From Eubacteriales bacterium (GTDB lineage: Bacteria > Bacillota > Clostridia > Lachnospirales > Lachnospiraceae): a stretch of DNA of 38,023 bases. The translations under genes and the position numbers were made by a program. Shown piece after piece: positions 25,273-34,678 of this stretch. Location of the stretch: the NCBI GenBank assembly GCA_030539055.1, contig JAUNSV010000014.1:1-38023 (forward strand), read 5' to 3'. Position 1 is the first letter of the stretch. Each line of letters begins with the position of its first letter. Under the pieces are notes generated by a model that was not told the origin of the DNA, ran no database searches, and saw only the letters and a list, made by a program, of their open reading frames with translations.

Positions 25273-25289
25273 TTATTATATGATATAAT
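25261..25289 (+). promoter_or_regulatory. Promoter of tRNA-Leu
   Basis: TTTACA (25261-25266), a 17-base spacer and a perfect TATAAT (25284-25289) end nine bases before the tRNA. The -35 box overlaps the first codons of the divergent zinc-finger gene. Confidence 0.8.
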
Positions 25290-25298
25290 CTTTTTTAT

Positions 25299-25378
25299 GC
25301 CGCTGTGGCGAAATTGGTATACGCACATGACTCAAAATCATGCGGGAAACCATGCCGGTTCGAGTCCGGCCAGCGGCA
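25299..25378 (+). tRNA. tRNA-Leu (anticodon CAA)
   Basis: 80-base class II tRNA. Acceptor GCCGCTG pairs with CAGCGGC. The D arm is GCG/CGC, the anticodon stem CATGA/TCATG with loop CTCAAAA gives anticodon CAA at 25333-25335 (codon UUG), a variable arm of about 12 bases follows, and the T arm GCCGG/CCGGC has loop TTCGAGT. The 3' CCA is not encoded. A T-rich run follows directly, and upp converges from the other side with an 8-base gap. Confidence 0.96.
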
Positions 25379-25386
25379 TTATTTTT

Positions 25387-26028
25387 TTATTTTGTACCAA
25401 ATATTCTATCTCCAGCATCACCTAAACCTGGTACAATATAACCTTTTTCATTCAATTTATCATCGAGCATTCCTACATATACTTGTACATCAGGATGCTC
25501 TTTTTTTATTCTATCTAAGCCTACTGGGGCAGCAATAATACCAAGTAATTTTATCATTTTACCACCCTTTTCTTTCACTAGTTTTATTGCATCGCAGGCT
25601 GAACCACCAGTTGCCAACATAGGGTCTACTACTAATATTACTCTTTCTTCTATAGGGCTAGGAAGCTTACAAAAATATTCATGTGGTTCTAGAGTTTCTT
25701 CATCTCTATACATACCTATATGACCGATTTTTGCTGATGGTACAAGTGCCTCAATTCCTGATACCATTCCAAGCCCTGCCCTAAGAATTGGAACAATAGC
25801 CAACTTTCTTCCAGCAAGCATTGGCTTAATAGTTTTACAAATTGGTGTTTCTATTTCTACATCTTTAAGAGGTAAGTCAGATAATGCCTCATACCCCATT
25901 AGCATTGCAATTTCTTCAACTAATTGTCTAAATTCATTTGTTCCAGTATTCTTATCTCTTAAGATAGTAATTTTGTGTTTGATAAGAGGATGATCAAAAA
26001 TATAAACATTTTCTGCATATTTAATCAT
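25387..26028 (-). CDS. upp: Uracil phosphoribosyltransferase
   Basis: 213 aa, about normal for UPRT (about 209). It salvages uracil to UMP using PRPP. Motifs are [20 protein letters not shown], the RAGLGM loop, [20 protein letters not shown], the PRPP-binding [14 protein letters not shown] and the uracil-binding C-terminus [17 protein letters not shown]. It is last in the topoisomerase/nucleoside run, 31 bases after the membrane-anchored protein. GGAG is 12 bases before the ATG, longer than usual. Its 3' end faces tRNA-Leu 8 bases away. Confidence 0.97.
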   Translation of the reverse strand: MIKYAENVYIFDHPLIKHKITILRDKNTGTNEFRQLVEEIAMLMGYEALSDLPLKDVEIETPICKTIKPMLAGRKLAIVPILRAGLGMVSGIEALVPSAKIGHIGMYRDEETLEPHEYFCKLPSPIEERVILVVDPMLATGGSACDAIKLVKEKGGKMIKLLGIIAAPVGLDRIKKEHPDVQVYVGMLDDKLNEKGYIVPGLGDAGDRIFGTK

Positions 26029-26059
26029 AGCAAATAATCTCTCCTTTTTTATCTATTTT

Positions 26060-26830
26060 TTATTTTGTTTCTAAATCATATCTTACAATAACATAATCAC
26101 CAAGTGCATTTGATACTTTAATAGAAAAAAATACAGAATCATTTCTTTCGTAAGAAAAAGTTTTTGGCCAAGTTTTCATTTCTTCATTTTTTATATCTGC
26201 ACTTTCAAACATTTCTTGTAATTTCTTTTTTGAATAATTCTTTTTAATATAAGCATTAATCTTTTTTGTTTTTTCAACATCTGCATCAACAAATGTAGCT
26301 TTTGAATTATTTAATAAAGAAGCCATAGCTAGGGGAGCTAAGTAGTCTTTAAAAACAACATTTGTAGCATTTTCTAAATCTATAGTATTTGTATAAAAAA
26401 TGTTTGTTTTGTCTATTGTGCCTGTATAAATAATAGATATTCTTTTTTTATCAATATAATTTATTTGTGCTTTAATATCACAAGTATTTTTTAAAGAATT
26501 AATTGGATATAGCTTTATTATTGAAAGAGCATTGTCTTTAATTTTTATATTTATCAAATCTTGAAGAGAAGTATCTCTCATATTTTTTATTGTAGGATAT
26601 TCTATAGAAATTTTTCCATCATCTGATTTGTATGTAGTAACACTTGCTTCATTTTGTAAAGGTACTACAACTGTTGTTTCTTCTTTGGTTGTTGTTTCTA
26701 TTTGGGTAATGCTCTCATCCTCAATTGGTTTTGGGGAAAAAGAATTAACAACCAAATATGCTATACCAAGTGCTAACACTGCAGCACATATTACAAATAC
26801 TACAATAAGAACAGCTTTATTTTTTTTCAT
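26060..26830 (-). CDS. Membrane-anchored extracytoplasmic protein, DUF4163/DUF3298-like
   Basis: 256 aa. Basic MKKNK is followed by a hydrophobic anchor (about residues 6-28), then a Thr/Glu-rich linker (about 35-58). The folded part begins at about residue 64, with GKISIEYPTIKNM, LQDLINIKIKDNAL, a central INYIDKKRISIIYTGTI and VVFKDYL. This order resembles the DUF4163 and DUF3298 domains often found on envelope proteins and deacetylases of Firmicutes. No catalytic domain follows, so the function is unknown. GGAG seven bases upstream supports the start. It overlaps the beta-helix gene by 14 bases and precedes upp. Confidence 0.75.
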   Translation of the reverse strand: MKKNKAVLIVVFVICAAVLALGIAYLVVNSFSPKPIEDESITQIETTTKEETTVVVPLQNEASVTTYKSDDGKISIEYPTIKNMRDTSLQDLINIKIKDNALSIIKLYPINSLKNTCDIKAQINYIDKKRISIIYTGTIDKTNIFYTNTIDLENATNVVFKDYLAPLAMASLLNNSKATFVDADVEKTKKINAYIKKNYSKKKLQEMFESADIKNEEMKTWPKTFSYERNDSVFFSIKVSNALGDYVIVRYDLETK

Positions 26831-27506
26831 TATTTTGCTCCTTTTTTACTAATACACTATCATTTTTTACAATACAATTTGCTTCAATAACACCTCTAAT
26901 AGATGAAAGAGGGTATATTTGGGTATTTCTCCCTATAACAGAACCAGGGTTTAATACTGAGTTACATCCTATTTCTGCATAGTCTCCTACTATAGCTCCG
27001 AATTTTTTTAATCCAGTATTAATATGTTCATCATTTGCTTTTACAACTACTATAGATTTATCTGATTTTAAATTTGATGTTATTACTCCAGCACCAAGGT
27101 GAGCTTTATAACCAATTATGGAATCACCTATATAATTGAAATGTGGGCATTGAGCATAATCAAATAATATAGAATTTTTTATTTCGCAAGAATTACCTAA
27201 TACTGCTCCATTGCCAATTATTGCATTCTCTCGAATAAAAGCAGAATTCCTAATATCAGCATCTCTTCCAATAATAATATTCCTTCCTAAGTATACTGAT
27301 TTCAAAACTGTAACTGATTTATGTACAAAAACAGATTCTTTAATCATATTATAATCATGCATATCTAATGTTTTTGTTAATTCCCTAAATTTTTCTTTAA
27401 TTAAAGGTATAGCATCCCAAGGGTACATCAGATTTTTAAATAATAGTGAAAAATCAGTTTTAGATAAATCTAACAGCTCATTAATATGTAAATCACTTAT
27501 ATTCAT
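26817..27506 (-). CDS. Left-handed beta-helix (hexapeptide repeat) protein, GlmU C-terminal-like
   Basis: 229 aa. After an N-terminal helical part with FKNLMYPWDAIPLIKEKF, hexapeptide repeats run from about residue 60 to 215 (for example VYLGRNIIIGRDADI, ENAIIGNGAVLGNSCEI, AIVGDYAEIGCNSVL, GSVIGRNTQIYPL). The stretch NYIGDSIIGYKAHLGAGVITSNLK resembles the acetyltransferase half of GlmU, including a GAG near the acetyl-CoA site. The nucleotidyltransferase half is absent. Relatives in Clostridia are often labelled UDP-GlcNAc pyrophosphorylase-like, but the sequence better suits a sugar-nucleotide acyltransferase of unknown substrate. It overlaps mtnN by 4 bases (ATGA). Confidence 0.82.
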   Translation of the reverse strand: MNISDLHINELLDLSKTDFSLLFKNLMYPWDAIPLIKEKFRELTKTLDMHDYNMIKESVFVHKSVTVLKSVYLGRNIIIGRDADIRNSAFIRENAIIGNGAVLGNSCEIKNSILFDYAQCPHFNYIGDSIIGYKAHLGAGVITSNLKSDKSIVVVKANDEHINTGLKKFGAIVGDYAEIGCNSVLNPGSVIGRNTQIYPLSSIRGVIEANCIVKNDSVLVKKEQNNEKK

Positions 27507-28210
27507 TTTTGCTCTCCAATATTATTAATAAATTCTAATACTATATTACTTGAACAATTTGCTGCTTCTTCTTCCATACGATTATAATCTATATTAGCAT
27601 TGCCATCAGCATTATCTGATATTACTCTTAAACTTACAAATGGAATATTATTTAAATAAGCAACTTGTGCTATAGCTGCTCCCTCCATTTCAGTACAATC
27701 ACCATCAAATTCTTTAAACAATTTATTTTTTATATTATCGTCAGATATAAATTTATCACCAGATAAAATTCTTCCTTTTATAATATTTTTTTCTTTATAA
27801 ATTGATTTTGCACTTTCGTATACATTTTCAATTAAAAAATCATTTGCAATAAATTCTCTCATCTTCATTTGTGGTATCTCACCTAATTTGTATCCAAAAA
27901 AAGTACAATCCATATCGTGTTGAATTAAATCTTTTGATATAACTATATCTAGTATTTTTAAATTTACATTTAATGCACCAGCAATACCTGAATTTATTAT
28001 ATGAGTTACTTTAAAATGTTCAATTAGTATTTCTGTTGATATAGAAGCATTTACTTTGCCTATTCCAGATAAACATATTACAATTTCAATATTATTTATC
28101 TCTCCTTCATAAAATAACTTTTTTGCAATAGTGCTTGTTCTACTTTTTGATAAGTGAGTTATTAAGTTATTTATCTCTAAATCCATTGCTCCAATAATAC
28201 CAATTTTCAT
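27503..28210 (-). CDS. mtnN: 5'-Methylthioadenosine/S-adenosylhomocysteine nucleosidase
   Basis: 235 aa. It cleaves adenine from MTA, SAH and 5'-deoxyadenosine, recycling products of SAM enzymes. Family signatures are IGIIGAMDLEINNL, VICLSGIGKVNAS, HIINSGIAGALN, GDKFISDD, CTEMEGAAIAQVAY (with the ribose-binding Met-Glu) and SLRVISDNAD, which holds the catalytic Asp. The length matches the family. It overlaps the end of the topoisomerase A gene by 4 bases (ATGA) and the start of the beta-helix gene by 4, so translation is coupled across three genes. Confidence 0.95.
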   Translation of the reverse strand: MKIGIIGAMDLEINNLITHLSKSRTSTIAKKLFYEGEINNIEIVICLSGIGKVNASISTEILIEHFKVTHIINSGIAGALNVNLKILDIVISKDLIQHDMDCTFFGYKLGEIPQMKMREFIANDFLIENVYESAKSIYKEKNIIKGRILSGDKFISDDNIKNKLFKEFDGDCTEMEGAAIAQVAYLNNIPFVSLRVISDNADGNANIDYNRMEEEAANCSSNIVLEFINNIGEQK

Positions 28211-30441
28211 TTATGATGATTTCCCTTATTTGCTCTTTGACCATAGCTTAAACGGTTTATTTCTATATTATGCCCAGATGGTAATTTAACACTAACATTT
28301 TCACCTAAGATATATGCTTTTTTTACAAAATCATCTTTACCCAATGATATACCTTTAACTCCTTTTGTGCCTTTTTTTAATAAAGGTACATCATCCATTT
28401 TTATTCTTAAGAAGTAAGAATTATTTGTTTGAAATACTATATCCTCTTCTCCTATGATTTTTGATACCATTACAACTTCATCATTATCATTTAATTTTGT
28501 TGAAGATACTTTTAATTGATTTGTATCATATTCTATTGTTTCAACTGCCTTAATTAAACCAAATTTGGTAACGAATATAAAATATGATTTTTCTAAATTA
28601 TTATCAGTTGTTGCATATATTATCTCATCATCTTGTGAAGAAAATTTGGATAAATTATCTATTGTTTTTCCTTTATCTTTCATTTTGCACATTGGTACTT
28701 TTTCTAATTTGATTTGGTACATATATCCTTTTGAAGAAAATAATAAGACTTTATTGGTATTTGTAGTTTGATATATATATTTATTCTCGGAATTAATAGT
28801 ATCCTTGTTTTTTTCATAAGTGTTCATATCATATGATTTACAATAACCAAACTTATCTAAAGTAAATACTATATCCATTTGGGGAATTTTTTCTTCTTCT
28901 ATTACTATTTCTTCAGCATCTTCAAAAAAAGTACGCCTTGGTTTTGCATATTCTTTTTTTATTTTATGTATATCATCAATTATTAATTCAGAAGCTTTAT
29001 TTTTATCTTTTAGTATTGATTTGTACTCTTTGATTTTTGATAAAGTTTCTTTGTATTCATTTTGTAAACTTAAAAGCTCTAAACCAATTAATTTATATAA
29101 TCTCATATCTAATATAGCATCTGCTTGTCTAAAAGTAAATGAAAATGTTTTTGCAATTTTTTCTAATGATTTGTCTTTAATTAATACATTTTTAAGTGAA
29201 CCTGTTGTTAAACATGCTTTCGCATCTTCTCTTGATTTTACGCCTCTTAACATTGCTATTATAGCATCTATTAAATCTACTGCTTTTATTAAGCCTTCTT
29301 GTACTTCTTTTTTCTCTTCCTCTTTATTTAAAAGATTTTTATATTTTACTTCTATTATTTCATATTGAAAAGCTAAAAAGTTATCTATTACACTTTTTAA
29401 ATTCAAATTTTCTGGTCTTCCATCTACTATTGCAAGCATATTTACGGGAAAAGTATTTTCTAGTTTAGTTTTTTTATAAAGGATTTTAGTGATTTTTTCT
29501 ATATCAGCATCTTTTTTTAGTTCCATTACAATTCTTATGCCATCTTCACTAGAATGATTATAAATATCTGTTATATCCAAAATCTTTTTATCTTCACAAA
29601 GCTTAGCTATATCAGACATTAACTCCCCTATACCACTTCCTATCATAGTATATGGAATTTCAGTTACTACTAATAAATCTTTGTCTTTAGCTCTTTTTGC
29701 TTTTTCAAATTCTATTTTTCCTCTTAATTTGATTTTACCAATTCCAGTTTCATATATTGATGGTAAGTCAGACATATTGGATACTATGCCTCCAGTTGGA
29801 AAATCTGGACCCTTTATATATTTTAGCATAGACTTAATTGTCATTTTTGGATTTTTAATATAAGCAATTATTAAATCACATATTTCTCCCAAATTATGCG
29901 ATGGAACAGAAGTAGACATTCCTACAGCAATTCCCTCTGCACCATTTAATAAAAACATAGGCATTCTTGCTGGTAGTACTACTGGTTCTTTTAATTTTTC
30001 ATCATAATTTGGTATGTAATCTACAGTTTTATCTAAATCTTGTAGCATTACATCATCTGTAAATTTACTTAATTTTGCTTCTGTATATCTTTGAGCTGCA
30101 GCATCATCTCCCTCTATTGAGCCAAAATTTCCTTGCCCAATAACATAAGCTTGATTCCTTTTAAAATTTTGAGCCATAACTACTAATGTATCATAAATTG
30201 AAGTATCGCCATGGGGATGATATTTACCCATAGTATCACCACAAATACGAGCAGATTTAAGAGTAGGCTTATTATAATGAACACCTAACTCATTCATATC
30301 ATATAATACTCTTCTTTGAACTGGTTTTAATCCATCTCTTATATCTGGTATTGCTCTTGATGTTATTACAGACATCGAATAAGAAATATAAGATTTTTGC
30401 ATCTCTTCTGAATATTCTGTTCTTAAAATTTTTTCTGGCAT
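28207..30441 (-). CDS. parC: Type IIA topoisomerase subunit A, ParC-like
   Basis: 744 aa. The breakage-reunion domain has IPDIRDGLKPVQRRVLY, the quinolone-region KYHPHGDTSIYDTLVVMAQ (Thr80 at the E. coli GyrA Ser83 position, Asp84 at Asp87) and AAAQRYTEAKL with catalytic Tyr119. The C-terminal beta-pinwheel is present, but the gyrase-specific QRRGGKG box is not; only a weak SYGQRANKG lies at the extreme end. That, and the shorter length, favour a topoisomerase IV-type decatenase over gyrase, though Clostridia blur this split. It follows parE by 20 bases. The true gyrAB pair, if present, is elsewhere. Confidence 0.88.
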   Translation of the reverse strand: MPEKILRTEYSEEMQKSYISYSMSVITSRAIPDIRDGLKPVQRRVLYDMNELGVHYNKPTLKSARICGDTMGKYHPHGDTSIYDTLVVMAQNFKRNQAYVIGQGNFGSIEGDDAAAQRYTEAKLSKFTDDVMLQDLDKTVDYIPNYDEKLKEPVVLPARMPMFLLNGAEGIAVGMSTSVPSHNLGEICDLIIAYIKNPKMTIKSMLKYIKGPDFPTGGIVSNMSDLPSIYETGIGKIKLRGKIEFEKAKRAKDKDLLVVTEIPYTMIGSGIGELMSDIAKLCEDKKILDITDIYNHSSEDGIRIVMELKKDADIEKITKILYKKTKLENTFPVNMLAIVDGRPENLNLKSVIDNFLAFQYEIIEVKYKNLLNKEEEKKEVQEGLIKAVDLIDAIIAMLRGVKSREDAKACLTTGSLKNVLIKDKSLEKIAKTFSFTFRQADAILDMRLYKLIGLELLSLQNEYKETLSKIKEYKSILKDKNKASELIIDDIHKIKKEYAKPRRTFFEDAEEIVIEEEKIPQMDIVFTLDKFGYCKSYDMNTYEKNKDTINSENKYIYQTTNTNKVLLFSSKGYMYQIKLEKVPMCKMKDKGKTIDNLSKFSSQDDEIIYATTDNNLEKSYFIFVTKFGLIKAVETIEYDTNQLKVSSTKLNDNDEVVMVSKIIGEEDIVFQTNNSYFLRIKMDDVPLLKKGTKGVKGISLGKDDFVKKAYILGENVSVKLPSGHNIEINRLSYGQRANKGNHHK

Positions 30442-30461
30442 ATCTCTTCCTTCAATTATTT

Positions 30462-32390
30462 TTATACATCTAGTAAGGCTTCACTAGCATGCTCATATAT
30501 AAAATCTCTTCTGTCTGATACTTCTTGCCCCATAAGCATTTGTGTTATTTTACTAGCTTCTTTAGCATCTTCTATTTCTACTTGTTTCAATACTCTATTA
30601 TCAGGGTTTAAGGTTGTTTCCCATAATTCTTTTGGATCCATCTCTCCTAAACCTTTATACCGTTTTATAGTATATGTACCCTCTTTATTTTTCTTTTTAT
30701 AATCTGATAATGCTTTTTCATTAAATAGATACTCTTTCTCTTTTCTTTTATCATTTGGTATAGCTTGATACAATGGAGGCATTGATATATACACATGACC
30801 AGCTTGTATTAGTTCTGGCATAAAGCGGTATAAAAAAGTTAAAAGCAAAGTATCTATATGTGATCCATCTACATCTGCATCAGTCATTAATACTATTTTA
30901 TGATATCTTAATTTATTTATATCAAAATCATTACCATAGCCCTCAGAAAATCCACAACCAAAAGTATTTATCATTGTTTTTATTTCTGCATTTGCAAGTA
31001 CTTTATCCATAGAAGCTTTTTCTACATTTAATATTTTACCTCTAAGTGGAAGTATAGCTTGAGTATTTCTATTTCTGCAATTTTTTGCAGAACCACCAGC
31101 AGAATTTCCCTCAACAATAAATATTTCACACTCACTAGGATTTTTAGAAATACAATTTGCTAATTTGCCATTTGAATCAAAAGAAAATTTAGTTTTAGAA
31201 AGAAGATTGGTTTTTGCTTTTTCTTCTGCTTTTCTAATTTTTGCAGATTTTTCTGCACAAGAAATAATTGATTTTACTATTTCAATATTTCTATCAAAAT
31301 ATCTTTCTAATTCTTCACCAACAATAAATGATACAATTTTTCCTGCTTCTTGAGAAGCAAGTTTTGTTTTTGTTTGTCCCTCAAACATTGGGTCTGGATA
31401 TTTTATAGCAATAATTGCTGTCATTCCATTTCTTGTATCTGGACCTGTAAAATTATCATCTTTTTCTTTTAATAAGCTTAAACTTCGTGCATAAGAATTT
31501 ATCATTTGAGTAAATTTTGTTTTGAATCCAACTAAATGAGTTCCACCTTCTTGCGTAAATATAGTATTACAAAAACCTAATATTTTTTCTTCAAAAGAAT
31601 CTATATATTGAAAGCAAACCTCAACTTCAACATTATTACTTGTTCCTTTAAAATAACAAATTGGTGTAACAGTATTTTGATTTTTATTCAATTCTTTAAT
31701 AAAAGACTTTAAACCATCTGGTTCATGAAATTCAATTCTTTCCTCTGGTGAAATTGTTCTATCACAAAAAAATATTGTCAAATTTGGATTTAAATAACAA
31801 GTTTCGTGAAGTCTTGATTTTAACCAATCTGATCTAAATTTAGTTTGTTCAAATATATCTATATCTGGTTTAAAATTTACCTTTGTTCCTGTTGCTTTTG
31901 ATTTTCCAACAATAGGTAATAATCCTTTTTCTAATTTTAGTGCAGGTAATCCTTTTTTATATTCATCTTTATATACTTTTCCATCTCTATAAATATGTAC
32001 TGTCATATGCTCAGATAAAGCATTTACTACAGAAGAACCTACCCCATGTAGTCCACCAGACGCTTTATAATTTTGATCATCGAATTTTCCACCTGCATGC
32101 AAGGTAGTAAATACAATACGGGCAGCAGATACACCTTTTTTATGAAGCTCAACTGGAACGCCTCTCCCGTCATCCATAACTGTACAAGATCCATCTTCTT
32201 CCAGTGTTACTAATATTTTTGAACAAAAACCAGCCATATGTTCATCTACAGCATTATCTACTATTTCATAAATTAAGTGGTTCAAACCTCTTTGGTTTGT
32301 ACCACCTATATACATTCCTGGTCGTTTTCTTACTGGTTCTAAACCCTCTAATACAGTAATAGATTCAGCATTATAACTATTCTTACTCAT
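30462..32390 (-). CDS. parE: Type IIA topoisomerase subunit B, ParE/GyrB-like
   Basis: 642 aa from ATG 32390, which has GGAGGG four bases upstream; an in-frame TTG five codons earlier lacks support. The GHKL ATPase domain has EGLEPVRKRPGMYIGGT, EIVDNAVDEH (catalytic Glu), DDGRGVPV and GGLHGVGSSVVNALS. The TOPRIM domain has EGNSAGGSAKNCRNRNTQ, PLRGKILNVEKA and DADVDGSHI, and the C-terminus YKGLGEMDPKELWETT and NPDNRVLKQV. It forms the ATP-driven strand-passage enzyme with the next gene. First of a run that continues through parC, mtnN, the beta-helix gene, the anchored protein and upp. Called parE from its ParC-like partner. Confidence 0.9.
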   Translation of the reverse strand: MSKNSYNAESITVLEGLEPVRKRPGMYIGGTNQRGLNHLIYEIVDNAVDEHMAGFCSKILVTLEEDGSCTVMDDGRGVPVELHKKGVSAARIVFTTLHAGGKFDDQNYKASGGLHGVGSSVVNALSEHMTVHIYRDGKVYKDEYKKGLPALKLEKGLLPIVGKSKATGTKVNFKPDIDIFEQTKFRSDWLKSRLHETCYLNPNLTIFFCDRTISPEERIEFHEPDGLKSFIKELNKNQNTVTPICYFKGTSNNVEVEVCFQYIDSFEEKILGFCNTIFTQEGGTHLVGFKTKFTQMINSYARSLSLLKEKDDNFTGPDTRNGMTAIIAIKYPDPMFEGQTKTKLASQEAGKIVSFIVGEELERYFDRNIEIVKSIISCAEKSAKIRKAEEKAKTNLLSKTKFSFDSNGKLANCISKNPSECEIFIVEGNSAGGSAKNCRNRNTQAILPLRGKILNVEKASMDKVLANAEIKTMINTFGCGFSEGYGNDFDINKLRYHKIVLMTDADVDGSHIDTLLLTFLYRFMPELIQAGHVYISMPPLYQAIPNDKRKEKEYLFNEKALSDYKKKNKEGTYTIKRYKGLGEMDPKELWETTLNPDNRVLKQVEIEDAKEASKITQMLMGQEVSDRRDFIYEHASEALLDV

Positions 32391-32444
32391 CAATCCCTCC
32401 ACCAAATTTAAACAAGCACTATATCTTGTGTTTTAATAAGCAAA

Positions 32445-32473
32445 ATTATACCATATTTAGAAAAAAAAGTAAA
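32445..32473 (-). promoter_or_regulatory. Promoter of the parE-parC operon
   Basis: On the minus strand, -35 TTTACT (32468-32473), a 17-base spacer and a perfect -10 TATAAT (32445-32450). Predicted start near 32438, about 48 bases before the parE ATG. No terminator is visible between deoC and this promoter. Confidence 0.65.
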
Positions 32474-32492
32474 TGAAAAAGGATTAAATGCT

Positions 32493-33146
32493 TTATTGAA
32501 TTTCATTTGCAATTTCATTTGTACGAGATAAGCCTAGTCTTTCTGCTCCAGCTTTTATTAAATTATTACACTCTTCTAAATTCTTTATTCCACCAGATGC
32601 TTTAACTTTAACATTGTTTGATATAGCATTTTTCATTAATTCTACAGCTTTAACGCTAGCACCTGATGATGAAAAACCTGTTGAAGTTTTCACAAATTTA
32701 GCACCACAGTTTTCACATATTTCACAAGCTTTAATTATTTCTTCATCTGTTAAATTACATACTTCCAAAATTACTTTTGTTAGGCAAGGCGTTGCATCAA
32801 CTACACTTTTTACATCATTATAAATATAATCATAATCTTTATCTTTCATTTTTGATACATTTAATACCATATCAATTTCTTCTGCACCATTATTATATGC
32901 ATCTTTTGCTTCAAATACTTTTGAATTAGTTGTGTGCATACCAGATGGAAAACCAATTACAGTACACACTTTTGTTTTGCTTCCCTTAAGAATGCTTTTT
33001 GCTAAGTTTACAAAACAAGGAGAAATACAAGCAGAAGCGCATTCATTGTCTCTTGCAAATTCTAATACTTTGATTACTTCTTCTTTTGTTGCATTTGGTT
33101 TTAAAATTGTATGATCTACCATATTAAAAAATTCTTTTTTTGTCAT
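32493..33146 (-). CDS. deoC: Deoxyribose-phosphate aldolase
   Basis: 217 aa TIM-barrel class I aldolase that splits deoxyribose-5-phosphate to glyceraldehyde-3-phosphate and acetaldehyde. Motifs are MVDHTILKPNAT, ASACISPCFVNLAK, VCTVIGFPSGMH, EIDMVLNVSKMKD, FVKTSTGFSSSGA (Schiff-base lysine near residue 151) and VKASGGI (second active-site lysine near 180). The C-terminus AGAERLGLSRTNEI is typical. It lies 14 bases after guaB, with GGGAGG before the ATG, so the two are likely co-transcribed and link purine synthesis to deoxynucleoside breakdown. Confidence 0.96.
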   Translation of the reverse strand: MTKKEFFNMVDHTILKPNATKEEVIKVLEFARDNECASACISPCFVNLAKSILKGSKTKVCTVIGFPSGMHTTNSKVFEAKDAYNNGAEEIDMVLNVSKMKDKDYDYIYNDVKSVVDATPCLTKVILEVCNLTDEEIIKACEICENCGAKFVKTSTGFSSSGASVKAVELMKNAISNNVKVKASGGIKNLEECNNLIKAGAERLGLSRTNEIANEIQ

Positions 33147-33160
33147 AATATCCTCCCTTA

Positions 33161-34612
33161 TTATAAACTAGAATAATTTGGTGATTCTTTTGTAATATCA
33201 ATATCATGTGGATGAGATTCTTTCAAAGAAGCTTGTGATATTTTTATAAATTCTGTTTTAGTTTTCAACTCTTCGATATTTTGCACTCCAGAGTAACCCA
33301 TACCAGCTCTGAGTCCACCTACAAATTGAAAAATTGTATCCTCAACTGATCCCTTATAAGCTACTCTTCCCACTACGCCCTCTGGCACTAATTTGCTTGC
33401 ATTCTCTTGAAAATATCTGTCTTTTGATCCTGCTTCCATAGCATCAATAGAGCCCATTCCTCTATAAATTTTATATTTTCTGCCTTGAAAAAGTTCTGTG
33501 TCTCCTGGAGATTCTTCACAACCAGCAAATATTGAACCCATCATACAAGCATTAGCACCAGCAGCAATTGCTTTTACGCAATCACCAGAAAATTGAATTC
33601 CGCCATCTGCTATTAAAGGAATATTTTGATCCTTACATGCTTCATACGCTTCCATTATTGCTGTAATTTGTGGTACACCAATACCTGCAATTACTCTTGT
33701 TGTACATATAGAACCTGGACCCATTCCAACCTTTATACAATCACAACCTGCTTTAATTAATTCTTTTGCACCATCTTTAGTTGCCACATTTCCAGCTATT
33801 ATATCTATATCAGGATATTTTTCTTTAATTTTAATTATACAATTAATAACATTTTTTGAATGACCATGTGCCGAATCTAATACTATAACATCAACTTTAG
33901 CATTTATTAATTCTTTTACTCTATCAAGGTAATCAGTTGATATCCCTATTCCAGCACCGCATAATAATCTGCCATGTAAATCCTTTGCAGAAGCAGGATA
34001 TTTTATTTGTTTTTCTATATCTTTTATTGTAATTAAACCTTTAAGATTAAAATCTTTATCTACTATAGGTAATTTTTCTTTTCTTGATTTTGCTAATATT
34101 TTTTTTGCTTCATCTAAAGTAATACCCTCATTTGCTACTATCAAATTTTCTTTGTGTGTCATACATTCAGATATTTTTTTATTTTTATCATCTTCAAATT
34201 TTAAATCTCTATTGGTAATAATACCAACCAATTTTTTGCCCTCGGTAATTGGAACTCCAGATATCCTATACTTACGCATAATATCATTTGCATCTTTTAA
34301 AGTATTATTTGATGATAAATAAAAAGGATCTGTTATAACTCCATGCTCCGATCTCTTTACCATATCTACTTCTTCAGCTTGTTTTTCTATTGACATATTC
34401 TTATGTATTATGCCAATACCACCACATCTAGCCATAGCAATAGCCATAGAATGCTCTGTTACTGTATCCATTCCAGCCGACATAAAAGGCACATTTAATT
34501 TTATTTTTTTTGTAAGATTAGTTGTTATATCAATATCATTTGGCACAATAGAAGCATAATTTGGCTTTAATAAAACATCATCAAAAGTAATTCCATCAGT
34601 AAATTTTTTCAT
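33161..34612 (-). CDS. guaB: Inosine-5'-monophosphate dehydrogenase
   Basis: 483 aa. It oxidises IMP to XMP, the committed step to guanine nucleotides. The barrel begins [17 protein letters not shown] pair of CBS domains is inserted at about residues 90-205 ([39 protein letters not shown]). The catalytic loop GSICTTR holds the active Cys, and [10 protein letters not shown] is the conserved flap-proximal motif. [15 protein letters not shown] and [11 protein letters not shown] complete it. The leader is short, and no purine riboswitch or PRPP element fits in it. Promoter at 34636-34664. Confidence 0.97.
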   Translation of the reverse strand: MKKFTDGITFDDVLLKPNYASIVPNDIDITTNLTKKIKLNVPFMSAGMDTVTEHSMAIAMARCGGIGIIHKNMSIEKQAEEVDMVKRSEHGVITDPFYLSSNNTLKDANDIMRKYRISGVPITEGKKLVGIITNRDLKFEDDKNKKISECMTHKENLIVANEGITLDEAKKILAKSRKEKLPIVDKDFNLKGLITIKDIEKQIKYPASAKDLHGRLLCGAGIGISTDYLDRVKELINAKVDVIVLDSAHGHSKNVINCIIKIKEKYPDIDIIAGNVATKDGAKELIKAGCDCIKVGMGPGSICTTRVIAGIGVPQITAIMEAYEACKDQNIPLIADGGIQFSGDCVKAIAAGANACMMGSIFAGCEESPGDTELFQGRKYKIYRGMGSIDAMEAGSKDRYFQENASKLVPEGVVGRVAYKGSVEDTIFQFVGGLRAGMGYSGVQNIEELKTKTEFIKISQASLKESHPHDIDITKESPNYSSL

Positions 34613-34635
34613 AAATACTATTCTCCTTTATAATA

Positions 34636-34664
34636 ATTATATCATTAAAAAAAGAAGGATTCAA
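34636..34664 (-). promoter_or_regulatory. Promoter of guaB, nested in the dnaJ terminator
   Basis: On the minus strand, -35 TTGAAT (34659-34664), a 17-base spacer and a perfect -10 TATAAT (34636-34641). The -35 hexamer is exactly the six-base loop of the terminator hairpin at 34647-34676. The predicted start near 34629 leaves AAGGAG ten bases before the guaB ATG. Confidence 0.7.
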
Positions 34665-34676
34665 CCTTCCTTTTTT
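34647..34676 (-). terminator. Rho-independent terminator of the grpE-dnaK-dnaJ operon
   Basis: Stem GAAGG/CCTTC (34654-34658 with 34665-34669), extended outward by six A-T pairs across one mismatch. The loop is six bases, followed on the minus strand by seven U. It begins two bases after the dnaJ stop. Confidence 0.8.
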
Positions 34677-34678
34677 AT

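Noticed and set aside
34613-34678. Purine or PRPP riboswitch upstream of guaB
   Set aside because: The predicted leader is about 17 bases, too short for any aptamer; the only structure is the dnaJ terminator.
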